The notes under the pieces are model-generated. The model searched no databases. It saw only the letters and a list, made by a program, of their open reading frames with translations, and was not told the origin of the DNA. 64,000 nt of DNA from assembly GCF_017810075.1 (NCBI RefSeq), contig NZ_JADNYK010000010.1, positions 50,786 through 114,785 of the forward strand. Direction: 5' to 3'. Position 1 is the stretch's first letter; the number at the start of each line of letters is the position of its first letter. This document shows, piece by piece, positions 36,701 through 44,598 of this stretch. Origin of the DNA: Pseudozobellia sp. WGM2 (GTDB lineage: Bacteria > Bacteroidota > Bacteroidia > Flavobacteriales > Flavobacteriaceae). The translations under genes and the position numbers were made by a program.

Positions 36701-38152
36701 ATGAAATATACACCTTTAGCATTAGTACTTTTAATTCTTATTGGTGGGGGCAAGCCTTCCGAGAAACGAGCAGAAAAGAACGAAACGAAACAAGAAATTA
36801 TAAATTTTCTATTCAAAGATTATATAGGGGAAAAACCGAGCGCAAGTTTCATTGTCATTAAAGATGGCCAAATTGAAGATTGTCAAAGTTTCGGCTATGC
36901 TGATTTAGAAAATAAAATTCGGGCCAATTGTAAAACAAATTATCGCCTTGGATCGGTAACAAAGCAGTTTACCGCCATGGGTATTTTGATTCTGATTGAC
37001 CAGGGGAAATTAAAGTACGACTCAAGATTGACAGAAGTAATACCTGAGTTTCCCGAATACGGAAAAGAAATTACAATTAAAAACCTACTTACGCATCGGT
37101 CTGGCTTGCAAGAATATTCTAAACTATACCCCCATGATGCAGAAGAACAACTGGTTGATAAAATGGTTCTCGACCTTCTAGTGCAGCAAGACAGTCTTTT
37201 ATTTCCGGCGAATTCCAAATTCAATTACAGTAATTCGGGCTATGCAGTTTTGGCCATGATTATAGAAAGGGTTTCGGGCAAATCTTTTAAAGAGTTTATG
37301 CATCAAGAAATCTTTGAAAAAACGGGTATGACGAATAGCACCGTTTATGTTAAAGGCCACCCGATCAAGAATCGTGCCTATGGGTACAAATTCAATGATA
37401 CCATATATGAAAATAAAGACCAAAATTTATGGTCGGCCATTCAAGGCGATGGTGGTATTTACTCTTCCGTTACCGATTATGTGCAATGGGATAATAGTTT
37501 GTATAATAAAACACTGGTAAAATCAGACTTGATAAACGATGCTTTTTCCAATTGGAACGAAAAGGGAAAAACTGATGGAAAGGGCTATGGTTTTGGATGG
37601 CAGATTGATATAAAAAATGATAGAAAGTATGTGATGCATGGGGGTAGCACTACAGGTTTTTTAAATTATGCTTTGAGAATTCCTTCAGAGAAAATTACGG
37701 TAGTGATTTATACAAATACCACGGATTATGGGGGACTAGGCCGCAAAGCAAATTTCTTGGCAAGCTATTATTCAGAGGGTAAAATTCCTATACCCGCAGA
37801 TGTACTGCTTGAAAAAGACATTGAAGAGAATGGAATTGGAAATAGTACGAAAAAATTTAATCAGCTAAAAGCTGATACTACAAAATACGATGTTGTAGAA
37901 AATGATCTGGTATCTCTCGGTTTTAGGTATATGAAAAATGAGCGTGAAAAGGCGCTTAGCCTATTTGAGTTGGTAAAAACAGAATATCCACATTATTTGG
38001 GAGGCTATTTTGGATTGGCACAATTCTATAAATCAGATGGAAATAAAGAAAAGGCAGTTGAATACTTTAAAAAAGTTACCGAGGTCGCAACAAGTGAGTA
38101 TCAACGTCAAATTGATTATTCGAACAAAATGATAAAAGAATTGAGCGAATAA
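36701..38152 (+). CDS. Class C beta-lactamase-family serine hydrolase with TPR-like tail
   Basis: 483 residues with a short N-terminal hydrophobic segment (export signal or anchor). The class C/DD-peptidase motifs are clear: S85-V-T-K88, Y176-S-N178 and H312-G-G. The last ~110 residues are helical and TPR-like (LVSLGFRYMKNEREKALSLFELVKTEYPHYLGGYFGLAQFYKSDGNKEKAVEYF). Such proteins are mostly D-aminopeptidases, esterases or of unknown substrate, not resistance enzymes. It has no operon partner. Confidence 0.85.
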   Translation: MKYTPLALVLLILIGGGKPSEKRAEKNETKQEIINFLFKDYIGEKPSASFIVIKDGQIEDCQSFGYADLENKIRANCKTNYRLGSVTKQFTAMGILILIDQGKLKYDSRLTEVIPEFPEYGKEITIKNLLTHRSGLQEYSKLYPHDAEEQLVDKMVLDLLVQQDSLLFPANSKFNYSNSGYAVLAMIIERVSGKSFKEFMHQEIFEKTGMTNSTVYVKGHPIKNRAYGYKFNDTIYENKDQNLWSAIQGDGGIYSSVTDYVQWDNSLYNKTLVKSDLINDAFSNWNEKGKTDGKGYGFGWQIDIKNDRKYVMHGGSTTGFLNYALRIPSEKITVVIYTNTTDYGGLGRKANFLASYYSEGKIPIPADVLLEKDIEENGIGNSTKKFNQLKADTTKYDVVENDLVSLGFRYMKNEREKALSLFELVKTEYPHYLGGYFGLAQFYKSDGNKEKAVEYFKKVTEVATSEYQRQIDYSNKMIKELSE

Positions 38153-38191
38153 TCGGTAGGACCGCGGATGACCTAAATATATCGGTTCGTT

Positions 38192-38293
38192 ATGAAATTT
38201 AGAGAAATCAAAACTTTAAGCGAGAAGCAAAGGCTGGATGTTCTCGAGCTGCGGAACAATGAATACCCAAAGAAGATAGGTCTCTGTTTGTAG
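38192..38293 (+). pseudogene. Remnant of a GNAT-type acetyltransferase N-terminus
   Basis: ATG at 38192 opens 33 codons (MKFREIKTLSEKQRLDVLEL, then RNNEYPKKI) and ends at TAG. The pattern resembles the first 30 residues of small GNAT acetyltransferases whose N-terminus ends in LWNNEYP. No continuation is seen in other frames, so it is probably a decayed gene. Recognition is from memory of the family pattern. Confidence 0.35.
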
Positions 38294-38743
38294 ATTTTTT
38301 CACAGAAAAGGGAGGGTTTTTCCTTTAAATTACCGATCGGCTTCTACCTCAAAATACGAACGGATAAATCCGATGAATAAGAAAAATTTTAGCGTAATTA
38401 AAGTTATCTGAATATCAACTGAAAAATAATCACGCTAAGTATTTTGGTAGGTTCGTATTGCCTAGCAGAGGCAACGACCAATAGTTAATAATACACTATA
38501 ATTAGACCTCTATTCTAGCTCGTAATTTATAGTTACATACAAGTCATTGTTTTTCAATCGATTAGTTGTTTTAGGTGTCTCGTTATTTATTATAACTTCT
38601 ATTTACTACAACGTTTTCAACAATCATTGTTAATAACAAACGGGTATTTCTTAAAAACTTGACGAGATTAGAAAGAAACAATGGGTCGGGTTGGTTTAAA
38701 TTAGCTCGCTGTAAATGCCTTATGAATAAACCAAACTAAAAAA

Positions 38744-38878
38744 ATGCTCTTAATCACGTTATTTTTTAGCATTCTCTTCGTACTAGCCGTACTTTTTCTT
38801 TTATTTCTTCCCAAGACCAAACTAAGAGTAGATAATTCCCCAAATAATTACCGTTCTCGAGTAAAAAATACGCACTAG
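38744..38878 (+). CDS. Possible small membrane protein, 44 aa
   Basis: ATG at 38744, TAG at 38876-38878. The first ~22 residues are a continuous hydrophobic helix (MLLITLFFSILFVLAVLFLL), followed by a basic tail (PKTKLRVDN..YRSRVKN). That topology (helix then positive cytoplasmic tail) is typical of real small membrane proteins. It lies in an otherwise gene-free stretch. No promoter is visible. Confidence 0.4.
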   Translation: MLLITLFFSILFVLAVLFLLFLPKTKLRVDNSPNNYRSRVKNTH

Positions 38879-39112
38879 AAAGAAAGTAGTAGTAGCAAAA
38901 CTTTAAAGAATATATAAGAGCTGCCTCGTTATTCTTCTTGCAGCCAATCTAAAAGGTTACCTTTTTATCGATAGAAAACCGTGGATATGGATAAACGAAT
39001 ATGCCTAACAGTGTTAATTTTAGAATACATGAGGAGCCAGTAATAAATACTACCTAGAGCAGGCAGGTTGCATAGGATATGAATATAATAATCAGCAACA
39101 TTTTCTATAAAA

Positions 39113-39153
39113 GAAAAAACCTTGCTTTTCACAATGAATAGCAAGGTTTTTTT
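39113..39153 (-). terminator. Terminator after tRNA-Lys
   Basis: Inverted repeat AAAACCTTGCT / AGCAAGGTTTT with a 12-base loop and T-runs in both directions, directly 3' of the tRNA. Confidence 0.75.
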
Positions 39154-39160
39154 GTTTTGG

Positions 39161-39233
39161 TGACTTGGCTGGGGCTCGAACCCAGGACCCTCTCCTTAAA
39201 AGGGAGATGCTCTACCAACTGAGCTACCAAGTC
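39161..39233 (-). tRNA. tRNA-Lys (anticodon TTT)
   Basis: Reverse-complement cloverleaf: acceptor GACTTGG/CCAAGTC, D-arm GCTCAGTTGGTAGAGC, anticodon stem TCTCC/GGAGA with loop CTTTTAA, T-arm CTGGG-TTCGAGC-CCCAG, discriminator A. CCA is not encoded. Length 73. Confidence 0.96.
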
Positions 39234-39362
39234 AAATCGCTTTAGAAGTTTATGCCTTAGCGGCTGCAAATATAAGATCATTAATTAATTTGACAAGAAC
39301 TTTTGAAGAGAAATTTAATTTTCTTTTTGAAATCAGCCATAATTGCCTGATTTTTACACAAA

Positions 39363-39884
39363 ATGAAAATGATGAAAATAGTGCTTTTAGGCTATATGGG
39401 TAGTGGAAAATCTACAGTAGGTAAAATTCTTGCAGAAAAATTAAACGTTCTTTTTCTTGATTTAGATGACGTGATAGAAGAAGGGGAGCAAATGAAAATT
39501 CCGGAAATATTTAAGAATAGGGGAGAGCTTTATTTTCGAAAAAAAGAATTTCAATACCTAGATGAGGTTCTTGACCAAAATGATAAAATTGTACTTTCAA
39601 CAGGGGGAGGCACCCCGTGTTATGGTAAAAACCTGGGGACTATCTTAAAGGCAACGGAGCATGTTTTTTACTTGAAAGTCTCGATACCGGGCCTAACGGC
39701 CCGACTTCTACAAGAAAAGGCAGTAAGGCCCTTAATACAGAAAATACCTAATGCAGAACTGCCCGAATTCATCGGTAAGCACCTTTTCGAGAGAAATGCT
39801 TATTACAATCAGGCAAATCATACTCTGACCTGTGATTATAAGACTCCTGAAGAAATTGCGGAAGAAATAATTCGGCTAGTCTAA
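39363..39884 (+). CDS. aroK: Shikimate kinase
   Basis: A 173-residue P-loop kinase phosphorylating shikimate to shikimate 3-phosphate in aromatic amino-acid synthesis. Walker A is GYMGSGKST (G10-K16). Shikimate-site features are FLDLDDVIEE, the FRKKEFQYL region and STGGGTPC. The lid has RPL after LLQEKAV. The ATG at 39363 is used; one at 39372 gives a shorter form (MKIVLLGYMG). Its 3' end overlaps the convergent PRTase gene by nine bases. Confidence 0.93.
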   Translation: MKMMKIVLLGYMGSGKSTVGKILAEKLNVLFLDLDDVIEEGEQMKIPEIFKNRGELYFRKKEFQYLDEVLDQNDKIVLSTGGGTPCYGKNLGTILKATEHVFYLKVSIPGLTARLLQEKAVRPLIQKIPNAELPEFIGKHLFERNAYYNQANHTLTCDYKTPEEIAEEIIRLV

Positions 39885-40373
39885 GTAGACCACGTCATTT
39901 TTGGCTTGAAATTTCACATGTACGTGCTCTTGTAGAGAGGTAGAGAGCGAGATACCTTTAAAATCAGCCTTAACGGGGTATTTCTTATGGTTTCGATTAA
40001 CGAGAACAGCTGTTTTAAGCCTTTTTAAGGGCGTTTTTAGAAAATGATGAACTCCGTAAATCAAAGTGGTTCCTGAGTTGAGTACATCATCTACCAACAC
40101 CACGGCTTTGTTTTGGTACTCCTCTATGGTGAGGGAAGTTGTTACCCCACTTTTTAAAGGGTTGCCCTTATCCATATAAACCGTACAAAGGGTTATTTTG
40201 GCATCAGTAATTTTTTTAAGTACATCCTGAATTTTTTTGGCAAAATTGAGTCCGTCGCCATCAATACCGGCAATCACAATTTCTTCTTCTGCAACGTTCG
40301 TTTCATAGATTTGATAGGCAATGCGCTGAATTTTGTGCTGTATTTGCTGATGAGAAAGAATTTGATTGGCCAT
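39876..40373 (-). CDS. PRTase-fold phosphoribosyltransferase (PyrR-like)
   Basis: A 165-residue type I phosphoribosyltransferase. The PRPP-binding signature is VVLVDDVLNSGTTL and the pyrophosphate loop region IAGIDGDGLNFAKKI. Length and the RNHKKYPVKADFKGISLSTSLQEHV C-terminal region resemble PyrR/uracil PRTases. It could salvage a base or regulate; the role is not fixed by sequence. It converges on aroK with a short overlap. Confidence 0.85.
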   Translation of the reverse strand: MANQILSHQQIQHKIQRIAYQIYETNVAEEEIVIAGIDGDGLNFAKKIQDVLKKITDAKITLCTVYMDKGNPLKSGVTTSLTIEEYQNKAVVLVDDVLNSGTTLIYGVHHFLKTPLKRLKTAVLVNRNHKKYPVKADFKGISLSTSLQEHVHVKFQAKNDVVYLD

Positions 40374-40429
40374 AAGTAACGGGTTTACATTTCAAATATA
40401 AAGAAGAAGCATTAATACGGGGTAATAAT

Positions 40430-40831
40430 TTATATATCGTTCGAAGTGGGGTTGATGCCATCTTCAGGGTCATCGAGGTAATCTTCGATGTCGCGCCGAT
40501 CTTTTTTGGTCGGTCGCCCGGTTCCTTTTTTACGGTAGTATTCTTTACTTTGTTTTAAAAGATTATTGTGTTCGAACGCTTCTTTTGGGGTGGTGTCTTT
40601 TCTATAGATGTCAACCAGCTTAGCCCCCACGCGGTTCTTAGGTACGTCTAAGACCGTCAATTGGTAATTGATCTGGTTTTTACGTAACATAATTTTATCC
40701 ATGGGGTACACCTCCCGAGAAGGTTTTACAACTTGGTCGTTAACTTTTACTTGACCTTTTTTACAGGCTGTAGAGGCGATATTTCTAGTCTTGTAATATC
40801 TAGTGCTCCAAAGGTATTTGTCAATGCGCAT
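40430..40831 (-). CDS. hslR: S4-domain RNA-binding heat-shock protein Hsp15 family
   Basis: A 133-residue protein. The S4 RNA-binding domain fills residues 1-60 (MRIDKYLWSTRYYKTRNIAS, ACKKGQVKVNDQVVKPSREVYPMD). A basic tail follows (YYRKKGTGRPTKKDRRDIEDYL), as in Hsp15, which recognises stalled 50S subunits with peptidyl-tRNA. ATG at 40831. TATTTTTG read on the minus strand (40869-40876) may be its -7 box. Confidence 0.88.
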   Translation of the reverse strand: MRIDKYLWSTRYYKTRNIASTACKKGQVKVNDQVVKPSREVYPMDKIMLRKNQINYQLTVLDVPKNRVGAKLVDIYRKDTTPKEAFEHNNLLKQSKEYYRKKGTGRPTKKDRRDIEDYLDDPEDGINPTSNDI

Positions 40832-40908
40832 AACTATTAAAAATCTTTGTTAAGTGCTTCCGCAAAAATAGGGGAAAATTGTATCTTGCCGCCCTTAAAG
40901 ACAGATAG

Positions 40909-41769
40909 ATGATAATGAACCGATTTGTAGTTCTTTTAGCCTTTGTGAGTGTTATATGGTCGTGTAGCGATGATGACGATGCTAGTGTAGCCATAGAGCC
41001 TGCCAGGCCACTTAGTGAAGTTTTGGTTGAAGACGAGGCTGAAATTCAAGAGTACCTTAGTACCCATTACTATAACTATGAGGAATTTGACAACCCATCC
41101 GACGATTTCGATTATAAAATCGATTTGATGGAAATACCTGAAGGCGATACAACGAATATCAAATCTTTGAGCGAGTTTGTGGAAACTATAGAAGTTGATG
41201 TACCATCACGTCATTTCTTTATTGAGGGTGAAGATGAAACTGTTGCCCATAAACTTTACTACGTAATAGCAAGGGAAGGCAAAGGTGAAACATTGACCGT
41301 AGCTGATTCTGCTTTTGCTAGATACGAAGGACAATTGTTATCTGGAGATATTTTTGATAATAGTAGAGAAAATTCACCTCAATGGTTCAATTTACCTACT
41401 TTGCAAACACCGGCTACATCAACTTTCTCAGGCACTCCAGCGAGAGGGTTCGCTGAGGGCATGAAATTGTTCAAAGGCGGCCTGCCGCCTGTCGATAATT
41501 CTGATGGAACATATGATGTAGAAGATTATGGGGTAGGATTTGTAATCTTTCCTTCTGGTTTGGGGTATTATAATAGCACCCAATCAATAATTGAAGCGTA
41601 TAGCCCGATGATATTTAAAATGTACTTACTGGCTGTAGAGAATGAGACGGATCATGATGGAGATGGTAAATTATCGATTGATGAAGATACCAACGGTGAT
41701 GGGTATCTGTATAATGACGATGCTGATGAAGATGGCCTTGTCGATTACCTAGATTCTGATACGAATTAA
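40909..41769 (+). CDS. Surface-type FKBP lipoprotein with Ca-binding acidic repeats
   Basis: 286 residues. The lipoprotein signal ends at Cys19 and is directly followed by SDDDD, which resembles the acidic export signal of flavobacterial surface lipoproteins. An N-domain (~30-110) precedes an FKBP-type isomerase domain (~115-240: YYVIAREGKGETLTVADSAFARYEGQLLSGDIFDNS, GMKLFKGGLPP, FPSGLGYY). The C-terminus carries DxDxDG repeats (DHDGDGKLSIDEDTNGDG, then DADEDGLVDYLDSD), as in calcium-binding type 3 repeats. It may fold or stabilise proteins at the cell surface. Confidence 0.85.
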   Translation: MIMNRFVVLLAFVSVIWSCSDDDDASVAIEPARPLSEVLVEDEAEIQEYLSTHYYNYEEFDNPSDDFDYKIDLMEIPEGDTTNIKSLSEFVETIEVDVPSRHFFIEGEDETVAHKLYYVIAREGKGETLTVADSAFARYEGQLLSGDIFDNSRENSPQWFNLPTLQTPATSTFSGTPARGFAEGMKLFKGGLPPVDNSDGTYDVEDYGVGFVIFPSGLGYYNSTQSIIEAYSPMIFKMYLLAVENETDHDGDGKLSIDEDTNGDGYLYNDDADEDGLVDYLDSDTN

Positions 41770-41787
41770 GGTATATTTTGAAGTTAT

Positions 41788-41823
41788 ACTAAAAAAACCA
41801 GACTTGACGGTCTGGTTTTTTTG
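41788..41823 (+). terminator. Terminator between FKBP and barrel genes
   Basis: Stem AAAAACCAGAC / GTCTGGTTTTT around a short loop with T-run, between convergent genes; works in both directions. Confidence 0.85.
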
Positions 41824-41844
41824 TACATATATTATATGTGATTT

Positions 41845-42435
41845 CTATATCTTAAGCGATAAGCTAACGATTAACTGATCAGGTCTAGCATCAACCCTAC
41901 TAGGGCCGAGGGTTGTAATATTATCATTGATAAAAGTGGCTTCGTTGTCGTTAAAACCTCTTTCATAACGAATATCAATACCCAGTTTACCGAAATTAAG
42001 TCCGGCACCTATATTGGCACCTACACTAAAATCATTTTCAATATCGTTGATACCGATACCATCAAATTCAGTATCAAGAATATATTGAAATGCGGGCCCT
42101 GCAAAAATATGTAACGGCCCTATTACCTTTACCCCCACTAGCATGGGGGCGTCAAGTTTGCTAATGTCAAACTTTTCACCTTGATAGTCTGATTTCGTCT
42201 TTGTGTATACAAGTTCTGGTCTAAAATAGATTCGGCTGACACCAACTCTGCCATATAGCCCGAAATGATAGCCGACATTTCTATCCGGTTCTCTTGCAGC
42301 ATCACCGATAGATTCAAAGTAATCACCGTTGGCACTGTAGTTAAGTCCGGCCTTAATGCCGATTCCAGAATCGCTTTGTGAAAATGCAGCAATGCTTACC
42401 ATAGCAAAAACTGCCGTAAGAAGTGTTTTTTTCAT
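41845..42435 (-). CDS. Outer-membrane beta-barrel protein (porin/PorT-like)
   Basis: 196 residues with a signal peptide (MKKTLLTAVFAMVSIAAFSQ) and an eight-stranded-type barrel of alternating residues. It begins GIGIKAGLNYSANGDYF and ends DQLIVSLSLKI, the terminal strand pattern recognised by the BAM machinery. Typical of the PorT/OmpA-like small barrels common in Bacteroidota. Function is unknown; no operon partner. Confidence 0.8.
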   Translation of the reverse strand: MKKTLLTAVFAMVSIAAFSQSDSGIGIKAGLNYSANGDYFESIGDAAREPDRNVGYHFGLYGRVGVSRIYFRPELVYTKTKSDYQGEKFDISKLDAPMLVGVKVIGPLHIFAGPAFQYILDTEFDGIGINDIENDFSVGANIGAGLNFGKLGIDIRYERGFNDNEATFINDNITTLGPSRVDARPDQLIVSLSLKI

Positions 42436-42484
42436 AGTTCTCGTTTTAAATACCGTGAATAGCGTATCAAAAACGATACCACTA

Positions 42485-43438
42485 TCACTTTCTTTTCATC
42501 ACCTTTAAAACGGCACTTTCGATAGCTTTATTATTTAGACCATACTTGTCCATCAACTGTTCAGGCGTGCCACTTTCGCCAAACGTATCTTGTGTGGCGA
42601 TAAACTCTTGGGGCGTAGGGTGCTGATTTGCAAGCACTCTGGCTATACTTTCGCCCAATCCGCCTAAATAATTATGCTCTTCACAAGTAACCACACAGCC
42701 CGTTTTTTTAACGGACTTTAACACAGCTTCTTCATCTAAGGGCTTGATGGTGTGAATATTGATTACCTCTGCAGATACACCTTGTTCTTCTAAGCTTTCG
42801 GCAGCCTTTAGGGCTTCCCAAACTAAATGACCGGTCGCAATAATCGTTACATCGCTACCTTCGTTCAGCATTAGGGCTTTTCCTATTTCGAATTTCTGGT
42901 CTTCAGGAGTGAAGTTGGCGACTTTAGGTCGACCAAAACGTAAATATACTGGGCCCTCATAATCAGCAATAGCTAGTGTAGCGGCCTTTGTTTGGTTATA
43001 ATCGCAGGGATTGATTACAGTCATGCCCGGTAGCATTTTCATAAGACCTATATCTTCAAGAATCTGGTGTGTCGCACCATCTTCACCCAAGGTGATTCCC
43101 GCATGCGAAGCACAGATTTTAACGTTCTTGTCAGAGTAGGCTATAGACTGGCGAATTTGGTCATATACTCGACCTGTAGCAAAGTTCGCGAAGGTACTGG
43201 CGAAAGGTATTTTACCCCCGATGGTCAGGCCGGCGGCGATACCCATCATATTCGCTTCGGCAATACCGATTTGAAAAAATCGCTCCGGATTTTCATCTAT
43301 AAAAGGTTGAATTTTTAAAGAACCTACCAAGTCGGCACATAGGGCTACAACATTGGGGTTGGTTCTGCCCAATTCGGTCATGGCCGCACCGTAACCGCTT
43401 CTCGTATCGTTCTTACCTTGATCTGTATATTTTTTCAT
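42485..43438 (-). CDS. Transketolase, C-terminal (pyrimidine-binding) subunit
   Basis: A 317-residue half of a split transketolase: pyrimidine-binding domain (LGRTNPNVVALCADLVGSLK, ERFFQIGIAEANMMGIAAGLT, PFASTFANFATGRVYDQIRQS) and C-terminal transketolase domain (GSDVTIIATGHLVWEALKAAE..CEEHNYLGGLGESIA). It works with the TPP pyrophosphate-binding half encoded 90 bases upstream. In the pentose phosphate pathway the pair moves two-carbon units between sugars. Split transketolases are usual in this phylum. Confidence 0.9.
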   Translation of the reverse strand: MKKYTDQGKNDTRSGYGAAMTELGRTNPNVVALCADLVGSLKIQPFIDENPERFFQIGIAEANMMGIAAGLTIGGKIPFASTFANFATGRVYDQIRQSIAYSDKNVKICASHAGITLGEDGATHQILEDIGLMKMLPGMTVINPCDYNQTKAATLAIADYEGPVYLRFGRPKVANFTPEDQKFEIGKALMLNEGSDVTIIATGHLVWEALKAAESLEEQGVSAEVINIHTIKPLDEEAVLKSVKKTGCVVTCEEHNYLGGLGESIARVLANQHPTPQEFIATQDTFGESGTPEQLMDKYGLNNKAIESAVLKVMKRK

Positions 43439-43528
43439 ATTGTTGCCGAAACTCCCTCTTATCGGGAATTGATTTTTTTAATTAACTCTGAATTTCAATT
43501 TGATTTATCCTAAAGCTCTAATGGACTA

Positions 43529-44374
43529 TTAATAGTCACCTAAAGTTTCCGGATTTTGAGATAGGGCAGTTTCTAACTGCTCATCGTTAGGTGCTTTACC
43601 GTGCCATGCATGTGTATACATCATAAAGTCAACACCGTTGCCCATAACCGTATCGAGCATTATACATACCGGCTTACCTTTTCCGGTTCTGCTTTTTGCT
43701 TCCTCGAGACCTGCAATAATAGCCTTTAGGTCGTTACCTTCGCTTATTTCAATAACATCCCAACCGAAGGCTTCAAATTTTTTGGTCAAATCACCAAGCG
43801 GAAGAACTTCATTGGTAGGGCCATCGATTTGTTGACCGTTTCTATCTACGGTAGCAATAAGATTATCCACTTTATTACCTGCAGCATACATAATGGCTTC
43901 CCAATTTTGGCCTTCTTGAAGCTCGCCGTCACCATGTAAAGTATACACCAAATGATTGTCACCGTTCAATTTTTTGGCCAATGCGGCACCAATACCGACC
44001 GACATACCTTGACCTAATGATCCAGAAGCCACTCGAACGCCTGGCAGACCTTCATGTGTTGTAGGGTGACCCTGTAGTCGTGAATCGATTAAACGAAAAG
44101 TACCCAGTTCCTCAATAGGAAAATAGCCTTTTCTAGCAAGAACGCTATAAAAAACGGGTGATATATGACCGTTGGATAAAAAGAAAAGATCTTCGCCTTC
44201 TCCATCCATATTAAAATCTTCTTTAACCTCCATCACTTCGTTGTAGAGAGTGACAAGAAATTCGGTACAGCCCAAAGAACCTCCGGGATGCCCTGAATTT
44301 ACATTATGTACCATGCGTAAGATATCTCTTCTGGTTTGTACCACGATATCCTGTAATTGTTCAAGTTTAGCCAT
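43529..44374 (-). CDS. Transketolase, N-terminal (TPP-binding) subunit
   Basis: 281 residues. TPP/Mg binding is seen in NSGHPGGSLGCTEFL, GDGELQEGQNWEAIMYA and the NLIATVDRNGQQIDG region; the protein ends where a full-length enzyme would continue with the second half. ATG at 44374 is chosen because a clear promoter (44402-44432) lies just upstream and would be overlapped by the longer frame from 44416. Confidence 0.9.
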   Translation of the reverse strand: MAKLEQLQDIVVQTRRDILRMVHNVNSGHPGGSLGCTEFLVTLYNEVMEVKEDFNMDGEGEDLFFLSNGHISPVFYSVLARKGYFPIEELGTFRLIDSRLQGHPTTHEGLPGVRVASGSLGQGMSVGIGAALAKKLNGDNHLVYTLHGDGELQEGQNWEAIMYAAGNKVDNLIATVDRNGQQIDGPTNEVLPLGDLTKKFEAFGWDVIEISEGNDLKAIIAGLEEAKSRTGKGKPVCIMLDTVMGNGVDFMMYTHAWHGKAPNDEQLETALSQNPETLGDY

Positions 44375-44401
44375 TTTTAGACGTTCATTTTTAGTAGATT
44401 T

Positions 44402-44432
44402 CAAATGTAATCGCAATCTTTTGGCTTTACAA
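44402..44432 (-). promoter_or_regulatory. Promoter of the split transketolase genes
   Basis: On the minus strand TTG (44430-44432), a 20-base spacer and TACATTTG (44402-44409). Predicted start of transcription near 44396, about 22 bases before the ATG at 44374. Confidence 0.65.
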
Positions 44433-44573
44433 GTTGCACCTAAATTATTTTTGATTCTTTTTGTGAAAATTTAAGGTGTAAATGCCTATGGCTATGCGAC
44501 GTAATAGAGTGGCGAGTAATATGTGGCGGCGAACTTTATTTTTTCGTTAAGGCTTTTGTGCATATCAGATGAT

Positions 44574-44581
44574 TATCTTTG
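44574..44581 (+). promoter_or_regulatory. -7 box of tgt
   Basis: TATCTTTG, a perfect TAnnTTTG. The in-frame ATG at 44569 lies upstream of it and would not be transcribed, which supports the TTG start at 44599. A TTG at 44556-44558 is too close for a standard -33 element. Confidence 0.5.
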
Positions 44582-44598
44582 CGGGCATAATTTTTAGT

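Larger units (their letters stand above)
38153..39112. other. Gene-poor AT-rich stretch with remnants
   Basis: About 960 bases with no long open frame on either strand. It contains a truncated acetyltransferase-like start (38192-38293) and a 44-codon frame with a hydrophobic helix (38744-38878). The rest shows no RNA gene, repeat or clear promoter. Confidence 0.5.

Noticed and set aside
36701..38152. AmpC-type resistance enzyme
   Set aside because: Motifs are shared by many esterases and D-peptidases, and a TPR-like tail is unlike AmpC.
38294..38743. Further coding remnants after the acetyltransferase-like fragment
   Set aside because: I read the three forward frames; stops are frequent and no recognisable motif continues.
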